Source: Mycobacterium sp. ITM-2016-00316
Lineage (GTDB): Bacteria; Actinomycetota; Actinomycetes; Mycobacteriales; Mycobacteriaceae
NCBI RefSeq assembly: GCF_002968335.2
Contig: NZ_CP134398.1
Span: forward strand, 3,348,001 to 3,412,000
Direction of reading: 5' to 3'
Length of the DNA: 64,000 nt
Shown here one piece after another: positions 17,875-27,102 of this stretch. The position numbers were made by a program, and so were the translations under genes. Position 1 is the stretch's first letter, and each line of letters opens with the position of its first letter. Under the pieces are notes generated by a model. It did not search any database, had not been told where the DNA came from, and saw only the letters and a program-made list of their open reading frames with translations.

Positions 17875-19980
17875 TCAGCTCACCGGCGGCACCGCGGAGG
17901 CCATCACCTTCGGTGCCCGCTCCCAAGCGCGATGCACGCCCAGCGCATTGGCCAGTGCGGCGACGAACGCCTTGTCGGCGGCCTTCGCGACTTCCACGCC
18001 GGGGCCCTTCGCCGGGATCCGGGCGGTCTTCAGGACCGCCGCACCGTCGCCCCACGCGCCGAGTGCCTTGCAGTGCCGGAATGCTTCTTGCAGCAACACC
18101 ACCAGCTTGATGTCGGCACCGGCAGTCGTGCCGTCCGCCACCACCACCGCGTCGAATTCGATGGAGCGCGCCGTGGCGAAGGTGCGGTCGACGACGACTG
18201 TGCGCCGGCGTGCCTTGAGTTCTCCGCCGACCGGAGCCACCACGAGCGCCGTGGCGCCCAACCCGGACATCGCCTTCACCAGCGCCGCAACCCCGGCGAG
18301 GTCGGACCCGGAATCGGCGATGATGCCGATCTTGCGGCCATCGATGGGTCCCGGGTCGGACACGATCTGCGACAGGGCCGGTGACAGCGGTACGTCCTGC
18401 ACGGGCTCGCCGGCCGGGGCGGGCAGCCCGAGCCCGGCCGCCACCTGCTGGCACAGGTCGGCGTCGACATTGGCCAGCACCTGGAGCTGACGCTCCTTGA
18501 TGGACTGCTCGTAGACCTTCCCCAACTCGAACGTGAAGGCCTCGACCACATGCGCCTGCTCGATCGGGCTGAGGCTGCGGTAGAACATGGCCGGCTGCGA
18601 GAAGTGATCGTCGAACGAAACAGGCTGGGCGCGGACGGCTGTGCCCTCGATGACACGTGGTGTGTGGACGTAGCCGCCGTCCTCGACATCGGCGGGTTTC
18701 GGTTCGTCGTTGTCGATGCTGTTCGGGTGATACGGGGCCAGGCCGGTGTGGACCGCTGTCTGATGCATGCCGTCGCGCAACATGTCGTTGACCGGGCAAT
18801 GCGGGCGGTTGATCGGCAACTGGGTGAAATTCGGCCCGCCCAGTCGGGTCAACTGGGTGTCCAGGTAGGAGAACAGCCGGGCCTGCATGAGCGGGTCGTT
18901 GGTGACCTCGATGCCGGGCACCAGGTTGCCGGTATGAAAGGCGACCTGCTCGGTTTCGGCAAAGTAGTTGGTGGGGTTGCGGTTCAAGGTCAGCTTGCCG
19001 ATGACCTGCACCGGAACCAGTTCCTCGGGCACCAGTTTGGTCGGGTCGAGCAGGTCGATCCCCTCGAAACTGTCGGTCCCGTCGTCCGGCATGACCTGGA
19101 TGCCGAGTTCGTATTCGAGAAACGCGCCTGCCTCGATGCCGTCGGCCATGTCGCGACGGTGGAAGTCCGGGTCCACCCCGGCCGCAATCTGGGCTTCCTC
19201 CCAGACCAGCGAGTGCACACCCGCGGCGGGCTTCCAATGGAATTTCGCCAAGCTGGTCTTACCGTCCGCGTTGACCAGCCGGAAGGTGTGCACGCCAAAC
19301 CCTTCCATCGTCCGGTAGGAGCGCGGTATGCCGCGGTCGCTCATATTCCAGAAGACGTGATGAGTCGCCTCGGTGTGCAGCGAGACAAAGTCCCAGAACG
19401 TGTCGTGCGCCGACTGGGCCTGCGGGATCTCGCGGTCCGGATGCGGCTTTCCGGCATGGATGATGTCCGGGAACTTGATGCCGTCCTGGATGAAGAACAC
19501 CGGCATGTTGTTGCCGACCAGGTCGAAGACACCCTCGGCGGTGTAGAACTTCACGGCAAATCCACGCGTGTCGCGCACCGTGTCCGCCGAGCCCCGCGAG
19601 CCGAGAACCGTCGAGAAGCGGGTGAAGACTTCAGTTTTGGTGCCGCGCTTACCCAGGAAGCCGGCCCTGGTCACCGAGGACGCGGTGCCGTAGGACTCGA
19701 ATACACCGTGGGCGGCCGCGCCTCGCGCATGCACGACGCGCTCGGGGATGCGTTCGTGGTCGAAGTGGGTGATCTTCTCCCGCAGATGGAAGTCTTCGAG
19801 CAGCGTCGGTCCGCGCGATCCTGCTTTCAGCGAATGGTCGGTGTCGGGCAACCGCAGCCCCTGTGCGGTGGTCAGATACTCACCGGACTGGGCGCGGTAG
19901 TCGGGATCCGGCTGCGCGGCGCTGCCGGTCGGGCCGACGGCTTTCGCGGTGGATTGATCGGATTTGCGTGCTGGGGGCAT
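17875..19980 (-). CDS. katE: Large-subunit catalase (HPII type)
   Basis: 701 aa clade 2 monofunctional haem catalase; dismutates hydrogen peroxide. The distal haem His84 is in RVVHARGAAAHG, the distal Asn in VGNNMPVFF, and the proximal Tyr in RLFSYLDTQLTRLGGPNF. The extra C-terminal flavodoxin/DJ-1-like domain (about 540-700), which defines the large catalases, is present. The ATG is preceded by AGGAG. The leader carries a direct repeat of CTGAAAACAAAA in an AT-rich stretch (19989-20018). A SigF-like promoter lies about 85 bases upstream. Confidence 0.95.
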   Translation of the reverse strand: MPPARKSDQSTAKAVGPTGSAAQPDPDYRAQSGEYLTTAQGLRLPDTDHSLKAGSRGPTLLEDFHLREKITHFDHERIPERVVHARGAAAHGVFESYGTASSVTRAGFLGKRGTKTEVFTRFSTVLGSRGSADTVRDTRGFAVKFYTAEGVFDLVGNNMPVFFIQDGIKFPDIIHAGKPHPDREIPQAQSAHDTFWDFVSLHTEATHHVFWNMSDRGIPRSYRTMEGFGVHTFRLVNADGKTSLAKFHWKPAAGVHSLVWEEAQIAAGVDPDFHRRDMADGIEAGAFLEYELGIQVMPDDGTDSFEGIDLLDPTKLVPEELVPVQVIGKLTLNRNPTNYFAETEQVAFHTGNLVPGIEVTNDPLMQARLFSYLDTQLTRLGGPNFTQLPINRPHCPVNDMLRDGMHQTAVHTGLAPYHPNSIDNDEPKPADVEDGGYVHTPRVIEGTAVRAQPVSFDDHFSQPAMFYRSLSPIEQAHVVEAFTFELGKVYEQSIKERQLQVLANVDADLCQQVAAGLGLPAPAGEPVQDVPLSPALSQIVSDPGPIDGRKIGIIADSGSDLAGVAALVKAMSGLGATALVVAPVGGELKARRRTVVVDRTFATARSIEFDAVVVADGTTAGADIKLVVLLQEAFRHCKALGAWGDGAAVLKTARIPAKGPGVEVAKAADKAFVAALANALGVHRAWERAPKVMASAVPPVS

Positions 19981-20061
19981 GGCCTACTCCTGAAAACAAA
20001 AGACTGAAAACAAAAAAACGGACCGCGCCTCCTCTTCACGTGCACGCGGTTAGGGGCGGAA

Positions 20062-20086
20062 TTACCACTGAGCCGCATACCGAAAC
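20062..20086 (-). promoter_or_regulatory. SigF-like promoter of katE
   Basis: On the minus strand GTTT (20086-20083) is followed after 15 bases by TGGTAA (20067-20062), one mismatch from GGGTAA. It would start transcription about 75 bases before katE. Confidence 0.4.
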
Positions 20087-20116
20087 GTCATCCGACGTTG
20101 CGTTCGCCCAGCGGAT

Positions 20117-20141
20117 GTTTGACGCCCTTCATCGCGGGCAA
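20117..20141 (+). promoter_or_regulatory. SigF-like promoter of the gene at 20174
   Basis: GTTT (20117-20120), 15-base spacer, GGGCAA (20136-20141), one mismatch from GGGTAA. It faces away from the katE promoter. Confidence 0.4.
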
Positions 20142-20173
20142 TCTGAGATGAGCGGTTGACGAAGGGATCTGTG

Positions 20174-20866
20174 ATGAAGGCATCGGACCTGCTCGCGTGG
20201 CCCATGAAGCTCGGCGCGGAGGTTCGACACCGCCGTGTCTTCCATCCTGTCGGTGTCCTCGCCTCGGGGCGTATCGTGCGCACGGCCCCGGCCGGCCCTG
20301 GCCTGCCGATCGAGTCCAGTGAGGTGCTCGGCAGGGTTTCGAAGGCCATCGGCATCCCGGGCGATCTGCCCGACCTCATCGGCCTCGCATGGCGCATGCC
20401 GACACACGCCCTCACCGCGACACCGTGGGATGTGCTGATGGCGTCGACCGGCACCGGAATCCTGGCGCGCTTCGGTCTGCAACCGACACGGTCGTGGACG
20501 GACACCACCCTGTCCACCCTGATGCCGCTGCGTTACCACGACGGCTGGTGGTGGTTGAAGGCAGAACTGCAGACCAAGATGCCCGACGGACTTTCGCTCG
20601 AGCTCATCGAAGACGAAATCGACAACAGTGAAGTCATTTTCGATATCCAGCAGGCGCACGGGACCGGCCCCTTCGAACCCCTCGCCACACTGACCCTGTC
20701 CGCGACGATCCCCACCGACGACGATCACGACGTGTCCTTCGATCCCACCCGCAACACCATTCCGGGTGTCGAACTCGGTCCCCAATGGCTCACCACGCTG
20801 CGCGAGCAGGCCTATCGGCGCAGCCGCGAAGGCCGGGATGCGCCCGATGAAGCCGCGCTGGTCTGA
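20174..20866 (+). CDS. Conserved actinobacterial protein of unknown function
   Basis: 230 aa from the ATG at 20174, which has AAGGGAT upstream; a TTG six codons earlier is less likely. Soluble, no signal peptide. Features: HRRVFHPVGVLASGRIVRTAP near the start and a tryptophan-rich YHDGWWWLKAEL in the middle. Similar proteins are sometimes annotated phosphodiesterase, but I see no known metal-binding motif, so no function is claimed. It is one base from the P450 start, which suggests joint expression. Confidence 0.7.
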   Translation: MKASDLLAWPMKLGAEVRHRRVFHPVGVLASGRIVRTAPAGPGLPIESSEVLGRVSKAIGIPGDLPDLIGLAWRMPTHALTATPWDVLMASTGTGILARFGLQPTRSWTDTTLSTLMPLRYHDGWWWLKAELQTKMPDGLSLELIEDEIDNSEVIFDIQQAHGTGPFEPLATLTLSATIPTDDDHDVSFDPTRNTIPGVELGPQWLTTLREQAYRRSREGRDAPDEAALV

Positions 20867-20867
20867 C

Positions 20868-22213
20868 ATGAGCGGCGGACCCGACACTGCACACCGCGTG
20901 AACGGTGTGTCAGCGGTGACCGCCCTCGTGGACCTGGCCGGCGCTTCGGTGGCCGCCGGACCCATCGCGCGGCGCAAGTTGACCGTGGGCCTCCTCGAGC
21001 GGCGCCAGGCCGACCGCCGGGCGGTGCAGCGGCTGCACTCTTTGCGCCGCGAGTACGGCTCGGGCGCGGTGGAACTGGTGCTGCCCGGCAGGCGCTTCAT
21101 CATTCCCCTCGATTCCGGTGACGTCGGGCAGATACTCAGGGTTCCCCGACTCCTTTCCACCCGGCGAGCTGGGAGAAACGCCGCGCTTTGGAGCAGTTCC
21201 AGCCGCACGCCGTCCTCATCAGTTGCGGACCGCTGCGTGCGCCCCGCCGGGCCCTCAACGAGGCGGCGCTGGACACCGGCCAGGAGCTGCACCACCTCGC
21301 CGCGTCGTTCGCGGGTGCGGTCGCCGAAGAGGCCGCGACCCTCGCCTCGGACTCAGTGCGCCGCGGCAGGCTCACCTCCGCAGATTTCACCACGTCATGG
21401 TGGAAGCTCGTGCGCCGCATCGTCCTCGGCCGGCAGGCACGTGACGACGACCAGATCACCGATGACCTGTGGCGGTTGCGACGCGCCGCGAATTGGTCAT
21501 TCGCGGCACCTCGGCAAGCACGGCGGCGCGCCCGGTTCGAGGAGCAGATCTACCGGTACGCCGAGACGGCCGATCCAGAGAGCCTTCTCGGTGCGTTGAC
21601 GGCGATACCGGTGACCGGCGACCTCGACCCCATCGGTCAGCTACCCCACTGGCTGTTCGCCTTCGACGCCGCAGGAATGGCCACCATTCGAGCGGCGGCG
21701 CTGCTGGCCACCCACCCCCAACAGCTATCCCGCTGCGAACTGACCGAACCCGATCAGCCACGGTTGCGGCCGTACTTGCGGGCCTGCGTGCAGGAATCCG
21801 TGCGGCTGTGGCCGACCACGCCGGCCCTGCTGCGGGAGACCACCGCCGACACCACCTTCGACGGGACCACATTCGAAGCGGGCGCCAGCGTGCTGATCTG
21901 CGTCCCGGCTTTTCACCGTGACACCGAAGAACTGCCGTTCGCCGATGAGTTCGTCCCCGAGATCTGGATCGACGGCCGTGCCGAGGGCTACCCGCAGCTG
22001 GTGCCGTTCAGTGCCGGGCCGGCGCAATGCCCGGGGCAGAATCTCGTGCTGTTCGTGACGAGTAGCTTCATCGCGCAACTGTTCTCCTCGCTGCACCTGG
22101 AGCTGACATCCTCGGCGCCGCTGTCGCCCGAGCGGCCACTACCGCTGACACTCAACCAGTTCGGCCTCGAATTCGGCGCCCAGCCGGTCACTGCCGCAAG
22201 TCACAGCAATTAG
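20868..22213 (+). pseudogene. Cytochrome P450, interrupted by a -1 frameshift
   Basis: The N-terminal frame from ATG 20868 (MSGGPDTAHRV) runs to about 21139. Coding then continues in another frame with TPFHPASWEKRRALEQFQPH to the stop at 22213. Reading AGG-GGT-TCC instead of AGG-GTT-CC restores a continuous product, so one G is missing from the G-run at 21139-21141. All catalytic parts are present downstream: I-helix AFDAAGMAT, ExxR as ESVRLW, and the haem loop PFSAGPAQCPGQN with its Cys. The whole would be about 449 aa. Either a recent pseudogene or a homopolymer sequencing error. It ends tail-to-tail with the M42 peptidase, sharing three bases. Confidence 0.85.
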
Positions 22214-23259
22214 CCGGGCCAGCGCTCGAGAAAACCGACGAGGACATCTGCCATCGCGTCGATCCCGTCGCGGGTGATGACCTCGTAGCCGTGGGTGCTC
22301 AGCGTCGGAATACACAGCAGACCGGCACGGGCCGACAACCCGCCGGCCTTCGCGTGCGAGGAATCGGATTCGAAAGCGCCCAGCACGGCCGCCTGCGGCG
22401 TCCATCCACGCTCGGCGGCGACCGTCATCAGCGCATCGGCGACCGTCTTGTCGTACACGCACTCGGCGTCACTGTAAGCGACGATCGGCCCGCCGGAGCA
22501 GGTGGTCCCATACTCGTCTTCGGCCGGGCCGACTTCGAGGGCGATCGTGAGATCACCGGGCAGAGTCCGGCTCGCATATGATCCGCCGATCCCGCCGATC
22601 TCCTCATTGCAGGTGAACACCACATACAGATCGCCGGCCAGACTTCGGTCTGCTTCGGCCAACCAATGCACCGCGTGCAGCAACGCCGCCGCTGGAGCCC
22701 GGTCGTCCATGAAGTAGCCGCCGATGTACTCGCCGAACTCGACGAGGTTGCGCTTGCTGTGGTGCACGCAGACCCGGGTGCCGGGGTGCACCCCGGCCGC
22801 GGTCAACTCGTCGAGTGTGTGACCGGTGAACACATACACATGCAGCCAGTCCATCGCCTGATCGCCCTTATCGGGTTTCGTCTCCCAGATGCGTCGGCTC
22901 TCTTTGGTGGTGTGTTCCGAACCCAAAGTCAGCACTCCACATAGCGTTTCGCAATCCCCCAGGATGGACACCGGGCCCAGCCCGAAGTTCCCCGGATACA
23001 TCGTCCCGAGTTGGGTGACGTGCAGCGAGCCATCGGGCTCAACGCGTTTGACGATCATCGACAGCTCGTCGAGGTGCGCCATCACCCGGATCGGTGACGA
23101 CTCGCCTCCGCGCAGCACCCCGACCAGGTTCCCCGCGGGGTCCACCCACATATCGTCGACCATAGGCCCGAGTTCCCGGCGACATACCTCTCGTGCAGCG
23201 TCTTCCTGACCGACGGGGCCGTACGCGGTAAGCAACTCCTGCAGCAGTTCACGATTCAT
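22210..23259 (-). CDS. M42-family metallopeptidase (aminopeptidase)
   Basis: 349 aa, usual length for the family; dinuclear metal aminopeptidases, often tetrahedral dodecamers in the cytoplasm. Metal ligands and catalytic residues seen: His in VMAHLDEL, Asp in YFMDDRAPAA, Glu-Glu in FTCNEEIGG, and His in STHGYE. The fourth metal ligand, normally Asp, appears as Glu in IALEVGPAED, a conservative change. A 20-base inverted repeat lies just upstream. Confidence 0.9.
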   Translation of the reverse strand: MNRELLQELLTAYGPVGQEDAAREVCRRELGPMVDDMWVDPAGNLVGVLRGGESSPIRVMAHLDELSMIVKRVEPDGSLHVTQLGTMYPGNFGLGPVSILGDCETLCGVLTLGSEHTTKESRRIWETKPDKGDQAMDWLHVYVFTGHTLDELTAAGVHPGTRVCVHHSKRNLVEFGEYIGGYFMDDRAPAAALLHAVHWLAEADRSLAGDLYVVFTCNEEIGGIGGSYASRTLPGDLTIALEVGPAEDEYGTTCSGGPIVAYSDAECVYDKTVADALMTVAAERGWTPQAAVLGAFESDSSHAKAGGLSARAGLLCIPTLSTHGYEVITRDGIDAMADVLVGFLERWPG

Positions 23260-23304
23260 ATCGCCGAAACCTCACGACGTCCAGACCTGCCTTACGGGGG
23301 GCCC

Positions 23305-23324
23305 GACTGTCATGTGTGACAGTC
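23305..23324. promoter_or_regulatory. Perfect inverted repeat GACTGTCA-TGTG-TGACAGTC
   Basis: Eight-base arms around four bases, 46-65 bases before the M42 peptidase start, overlapping a TTGACT that could be its -35 element on the minus strand. Size and symmetry fit a dimeric repressor site (GntR/TetR type). No regulator gene is adjacent. Confidence 0.5.
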
Positions 23325-23448
23325 AAGGAACTTTCTGTCTCGTCCGGCTGCTGGGTCACTGACCCCACCCTCCTGCTCCAGGAACACTTGTCGCTCGGGG
23401 TAGCCGCACTGTCACACGGTCGGCACAGCGCGAAAGTTCGTCGAGCAT

Positions 23449-24954
23449 CTACCGGGAAAGGCCGCGGGTGGCCGGGCCTTCGAGAAGTTCGCCATCCGCC
23501 GCGAAGCGCGACCCGTGCAGGGGGCATTCCCATGCGTGGTCGGCGTCGTTCCATGACACGATCCCCCCGAGGTGCGGACAGACCGGTGACACCGACTCCT
23601 CCTCGGATCCGTCCGGTCTGCTGACCGCCCGCAGGTGCCAGGGCGGGCCGGCCACCACGCCGTCACCCTCGCCGGGATGAGCGTCACGGACGGTGCTCGG
23701 TGTCAGCCAGCCTTTGGCCATGTTGACGCCGACCTCGGCATTGATCGTCATGGCGGTTGTCAGTCCACTCAACTCGTGGCGACTCCAGCTGGCGAACGCG
23801 GTAGCCCACTCCATTCGCCCGCCGAGGATCCGTCCCGAGAGCGCGAGCGCGGCGGCCACGCCATTGGTCATTCCCCACTTGTCGAATCCCGTTGCGACGA
23901 AGATGGAATCGGATCCGGGCAGGATGGGACCGACATAGGGCAGCTCGTCGATCGGCGAGTAGTCCTGGGCCGACCAGAAGTGGGTCTGTACGGCGCCGGG
24001 GTAGTGCAGGACGGCCCACTGCGCCAACTCCTCCACCGACTGAGCGGCCGATGGAGCGCGCCCGACGGTATGACCGGCGCCCCCGACGATGAGTTTCTCC
24101 CCGCTCCCATGGGGCGCGTAGCGCACCGAACGGGTCGGGTCATCGATGGCGAGAAACATCGGGCGGGTGATATCGCCGGGAACGTCAAAGGCCAGGCAGT
24201 ACGAGCGTTTCGGGGTGAGACGCGCGAAGAACGCGCCCCGATCAAGGATCGGGACACCCGTCGCCAACACGCACTGGCTCGCGCGGATGACCACCTTTTG
24301 GGTGGCCCCGCCAGCGTTGACGCGTACGTGTATCCGCAGCGGCCCGTGACCCGACACCGACTCCACACGGGCACCGGATTGCAGTACGCCGCCATGTAAC
24401 TCGAGCTCGGTAACCAGGCTGCCCAGCAGCGGCACCGGGTCGATCTGCGCCTGATCCGGCAGCCGGACCCCGCCGCAGTAGGGGAACGGGACGTCGGCGT
24501 CGGCTTCCCATCGCACGTCGAGCCCGGCCTGCCTGCCGGCGGCCAGTTCGGCCCGGGCGTCCTCGAGGCCTCCAGCAGCCTGTGCATAGCTGTACGCGTC
24601 CTCGAACTGGACCGACAGGCCGTGACTCTCGCAATAACGAAGCAGCCAGTCACGCCCCTCGGCATTGCCCGCGACATAGGCTCGCAGCAGGTCGCTCCCG
24701 TGTTTTGCGGCGATCCGGGACAACTTGCTGCCCTGCAGGAGGCTGACCTTGCCGGTGGTGTTGCCCGTTGTTCCTGCGCCCGCGTGACGCGCCTCCACGA
24801 CGATGACGCGTTTACCTGCACGGGCCAGCAACACCGCCGTCGTCAGACCGGTCAGGCCGGCCCCGACGACCACTACGTCATAGGTGAGTTCCTCGGGGAC
24901 ACCGGGTGTACCGCGGGACTGTTCGTTGCGTCCATCGAGCCAGAGTGAGGGCAT
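23449..24954 (-). CDS. FAD-dependent oxidoreductase with C-terminal Rieske domain
   Basis: 501 aa from the ATG at 24954, preceded by GAGGGGAAA. The N-terminal DAO-type FAD domain has VVVGAGLTGLTTAVLLARAG (about 27-46), the FAD C-terminal segment IFVATGFDKWGMTNG follows, and the last 60 residues form a Rieske [2Fe-2S] site with CPHLGG and CPLHGS (both Cys-His pairs present). The architecture matches the YhfW/DadA-like Rieske oxidases common in stress and SigF-linked gene sets. Substrate unknown. Confidence 0.9.
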   Translation of the reverse strand: MPSLWLDGRNEQSRGTPGVPEELTYDVVVVGAGLTGLTTAVLLARAGKRVIVVEARHAGAGTTGNTTGKVSLLQGSKLSRIAAKHGSDLLRAYVAGNAEGRDWLLRYCESHGLSVQFEDAYSYAQAAGGLEDARAELAAGRQAGLDVRWEADADVPFPYCGGVRLPDQAQIDPVPLLGSLVTELELHGGVLQSGARVESVSGHGPLRIHVRVNAGGATQKVVIRASQCVLATGVPILDRGAFFARLTPKRSYCLAFDVPGDITRPMFLAIDDPTRSVRYAPHGSGEKLIVGGAGHTVGRAPSAAQSVEELAQWAVLHYPGAVQTHFWSAQDYSPIDELPYVGPILPGSDSIFVATGFDKWGMTNGVAAALALSGRILGGRMEWATAFASWSRHELSGLTTAMTINAEVGVNMAKGWLTPSTVRDAHPGEGDGVVAGPPWHLRAVSRPDGSEEESVSPVCPHLGGIVSWNDADHAWECPLHGSRFAADGELLEGPATRGLSR

Positions 24955-25105
24955 ATCTGTTTGTTTCCCCTCAACAGTGTGGCCAAACCTGCCCCGCGCC
25001 GGCACGAGGTGATCAGTTCGTTTGATGGCCGCCGTGCCATTGCGTAACACGAATCAGAGTGGGTAATCAGGCCTACACAGACTGCCAACAGGAGGTGCAA
25101 AACAG

Positions 25106-25450
25106 ATGCGATATGAACTGGGACCAGAAAGCGCTTTTTCCGGTGTTGACGATTCCTTGGCCCGGGCACGCACGCTGCATCTCGCCGAGGGCATTCTGAT
25201 CGGTCTGCGCCGGTGCTCACCCGAGCAGGCGATTGCCGAACTGGTCGCTGCGGGACGCGCTGCCGGCCTTTCGACTTTCGCACTGGCCAGGGGCTTGGTC
25301 GTCGCCGCCGGCGGCCACGACAGCACGGATCCAGACCCCGCCTCCCGGGTGGCCGAACAAAAGTGGGGAACGTTGTTTCCCCCACCGGGAGGCCCCGGGC
25401 CCATCCCGGCGACAGGGGTGTCGACCACCCTAAACACGAACACGGCCTGA
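25106..25450 (+). CDS. Small ANTAR-like domain protein
   Basis: 114 aa. After a 17-residue lead, the stretch LARARTLHLAEGILIGLRRC continuing SPEQAIAELVAAGRAAGLSTF resembles the three-helix ANTAR RNA-binding domain, which prevents transcription termination by binding paired hairpins. The tail is proline-rich. Clear ribosome site GGAGG. A GGGTAAT at 25061-25067 could be a SigF -10 element but its -35 is poor. Gap to the SDR gene is 22 bases, so probably one operon. Confidence 0.6.
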   Translation: MRYELGPESAFSGVDDSLARARTLHLAEGILIGLRRCSPEQAIAELVAAGRAAGLSTFALARGLVVAAGGHDSTDPDPASRVAEQKWGTLFPPPGGPGPIPATGVSTTLNTNTA

Positions 25451-25472
25451 CCCGGCCAGGAAGAGAGTCAAG

Positions 25473-26312
25473 ATGGGATTCCCTGAACAGCAACAGGTTC
25501 CGCCCGGCATTCAGTCAGAAATGTCGCCCGTGCCGGATTGCGGCGAGGACAGCTACCGAGGCTCGCGGAGGCTGACCGGCAAACGCACGCTGATCACCGG
25601 CGGCGACAGCGGCATCGGCCGCGCTGCGGCGATCGCCTTTGCGCGCGAGGGTGCCGACGTCGCCATCGCGTACCTCAACGAACACGACGATGCCAAACAG
25701 GTGCATCAGCACATCGAGAATGCCGGCCAACGCGCCATTTCGATTGCCGGCGATCTGTCCGACCCTGGGCATTGCCGTGCGGTGATCGACACCGTCGTTC
25801 AGGAATGGGGCGGACTCGATGTGCTGGTGATCAATGCGGCATATCAGATGACGCACGACAACCTTCAGGAGATCAGCGACGAAGAGTGGGACTACACGTT
25901 CAAGCTCAACATCGGCGCCTTCTTCTACCTCGCCAAGGCCGCCGCCCCGCACATGCCGGCGGGCTCCTCGATCATCGCGAGTTCCTCGGTGAACTCCGAT
26001 TCGCCCAATCCGACGCTGGCGCCCTACGCCGCGACAAAGGCGGCGATCGCCAATTTCAGCGCCAGCTTGGCGCAACTACTCGGGCCGGATGGAATCCGCG
26101 TCAACAGCGTCGCGCCCGGCCCGATCTGGACGCCGCTGATTCCGGCGACCATGCCGCCCGAGAAGGTGGCGAAGTTCGGCGAGAACACTCCGCTGGGGCG
26201 CGCCGGGCAACCTGTCGAACTGGCTCCGGTGTACGTGCTGCTGGCCTCCGACGAGGGTAGCTACATCTCGGGGGCACGGGTGGCGGTCACCGGCGGTCGC
26301 CCCATCCTCTGA
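25473..26312 (+). CDS. Short-chain dehydrogenase/reductase, general-stress type
   Basis: 279 aa. Extended N-terminus of about 35 residues (PDCGEDSYRGSRRLTGK) before the Rossmann motif TGGDSGIGRAAA marks the YhxC/YhdF subgroup of stress SDRs. NAAYQ replaces the usual NNAG, and the catalytic Ser-Tyr-Lys lie in SSSVNS and PYAATKAA. Substrate unknown; NADP(H) is likely. It lies downstream of an ANTAR-like gene. Confidence 0.9.
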   Translation: MGFPEQQQVPPGIQSEMSPVPDCGEDSYRGSRRLTGKRTLITGGDSGIGRAAAIAFAREGADVAIAYLNEHDDAKQVHQHIENAGQRAISIAGDLSDPGHCRAVIDTVVQEWGGLDVLVINAAYQMTHDNLQEISDEEWDYTFKLNIGAFFYLAKAAAPHMPAGSSIIASSSVNSDSPNPTLAPYAATKAAIANFSASLAQLLGPDGIRVNSVAPGPIWTPLIPATMPPEKVAKFGENTPLGRAGQPVELAPVYVLLASDEGSYISGARVAVTGGRPIL

Positions 26313-26330
26313 TACCGCCCAGCTTCGCGG

Positions 26331-27041
26331 TCAGGGATTATCGACGATGCGCTGGGCGATGATGCGCACCGGCGTGTTGGTGTCCTGGGACAACTTCACC
26401 ATCAGGTCGAAGGCCCGCACCGCGTCGATCTTGAAGCGTTCCATCAAGATGCCCTTGGCTTGGCCGAGCACATCGCGGCTGTGCAGTGCGGATTCGAACT
26501 GCACCTGGCGGTTCGCGGCGATCAGCGCGGTCGCGGCGTGAGTGGCCAACATCGCCCCGACGGCCTGATCGGCCGGGCTGAAGGGCCCGACGTTGCGGCT
26601 GAAGAGATTCAGCGCTCCCCGGCCGGTGATCGCGCCGCGAGTTTTGTCCGGGTGGGTGTACAGGTGAAATGACATCATGCTTCGTATGCCGTGATCCATT
26701 GCGGCCAAGCTGAATTCGGGCCATCGTGACTCGTTGCCGAAGTCGGCGCTGTGCACCAGCGGCTCGTTGGTGATGGCTTCCAGGCAGGGCCCCTGTCCCA
26801 GTTCGACCTGGATCGTGTCGAGCTTCACGGTGATCGGCGATGTCGGCGCCAACGAACGATGACCGTCCCCGTCGATGAGCAGGATGTCGGCGAAGTCGAC
26901 CTCGGGGATCAACCGCACGGCGTGGCAGGCCACGGCATCCAGAACGGGTTCCAGCTCGGTGTGGCCGGCGAAACTGGCAGCCAGGTCCGCCATCGCCGAC
27001 CGGATATCGTCGGCTACCCGCGCGTCCTCAAATGTGCTCAT
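26331..27041 (-). CDS. GAF-ANTAR domain RNA-binding regulator
   Basis: 236 aa. A GAF domain spans about residues 20-165 (LGQGPCLEAI, then MDHGIRSMMSFHLY) and the ANTAR domain about 175-235, with LGQAKGILMERFKIDAVRAF and the closing helix VRIIAQRIVDNP. Such proteins sense a small molecule or redox signal and act as antiterminators. First of three related genes in a row. Confidence 0.9.
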   Translation of the reverse strand: MSTFEDARVADDIRSAMADLAASFAGHTELEPVLDAVACHAVRLIPEVDFADILLIDGDGHRSLAPTSPITVKLDTIQVELGQGPCLEAITNEPLVHSADFGNESRWPEFSLAAMDHGIRSMMSFHLYTHPDKTRGAITGRGALNLFSRNVGPFSPADQAVGAMLATHAATALIAANRQVQFESALHSRDVLGQAKGILMERFKIDAVRAFDLMVKLSQDTNTPVRIIAQRIVDNP

Positions 27042-27102
27042 CGCAGCCCCCTACGGTTCCCCAGTCCGAACATCCAGAATAGCCGTTGGCGAGAATCCCA
27101 GC

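Noticed and set aside
24955..24990. SigF promoter GTTT-N15-GGGAAA before the FAD/Rieske gene
   Set aside because: The -10 element would coincide with the ribosome site, leaving almost no leader; more likely chance.
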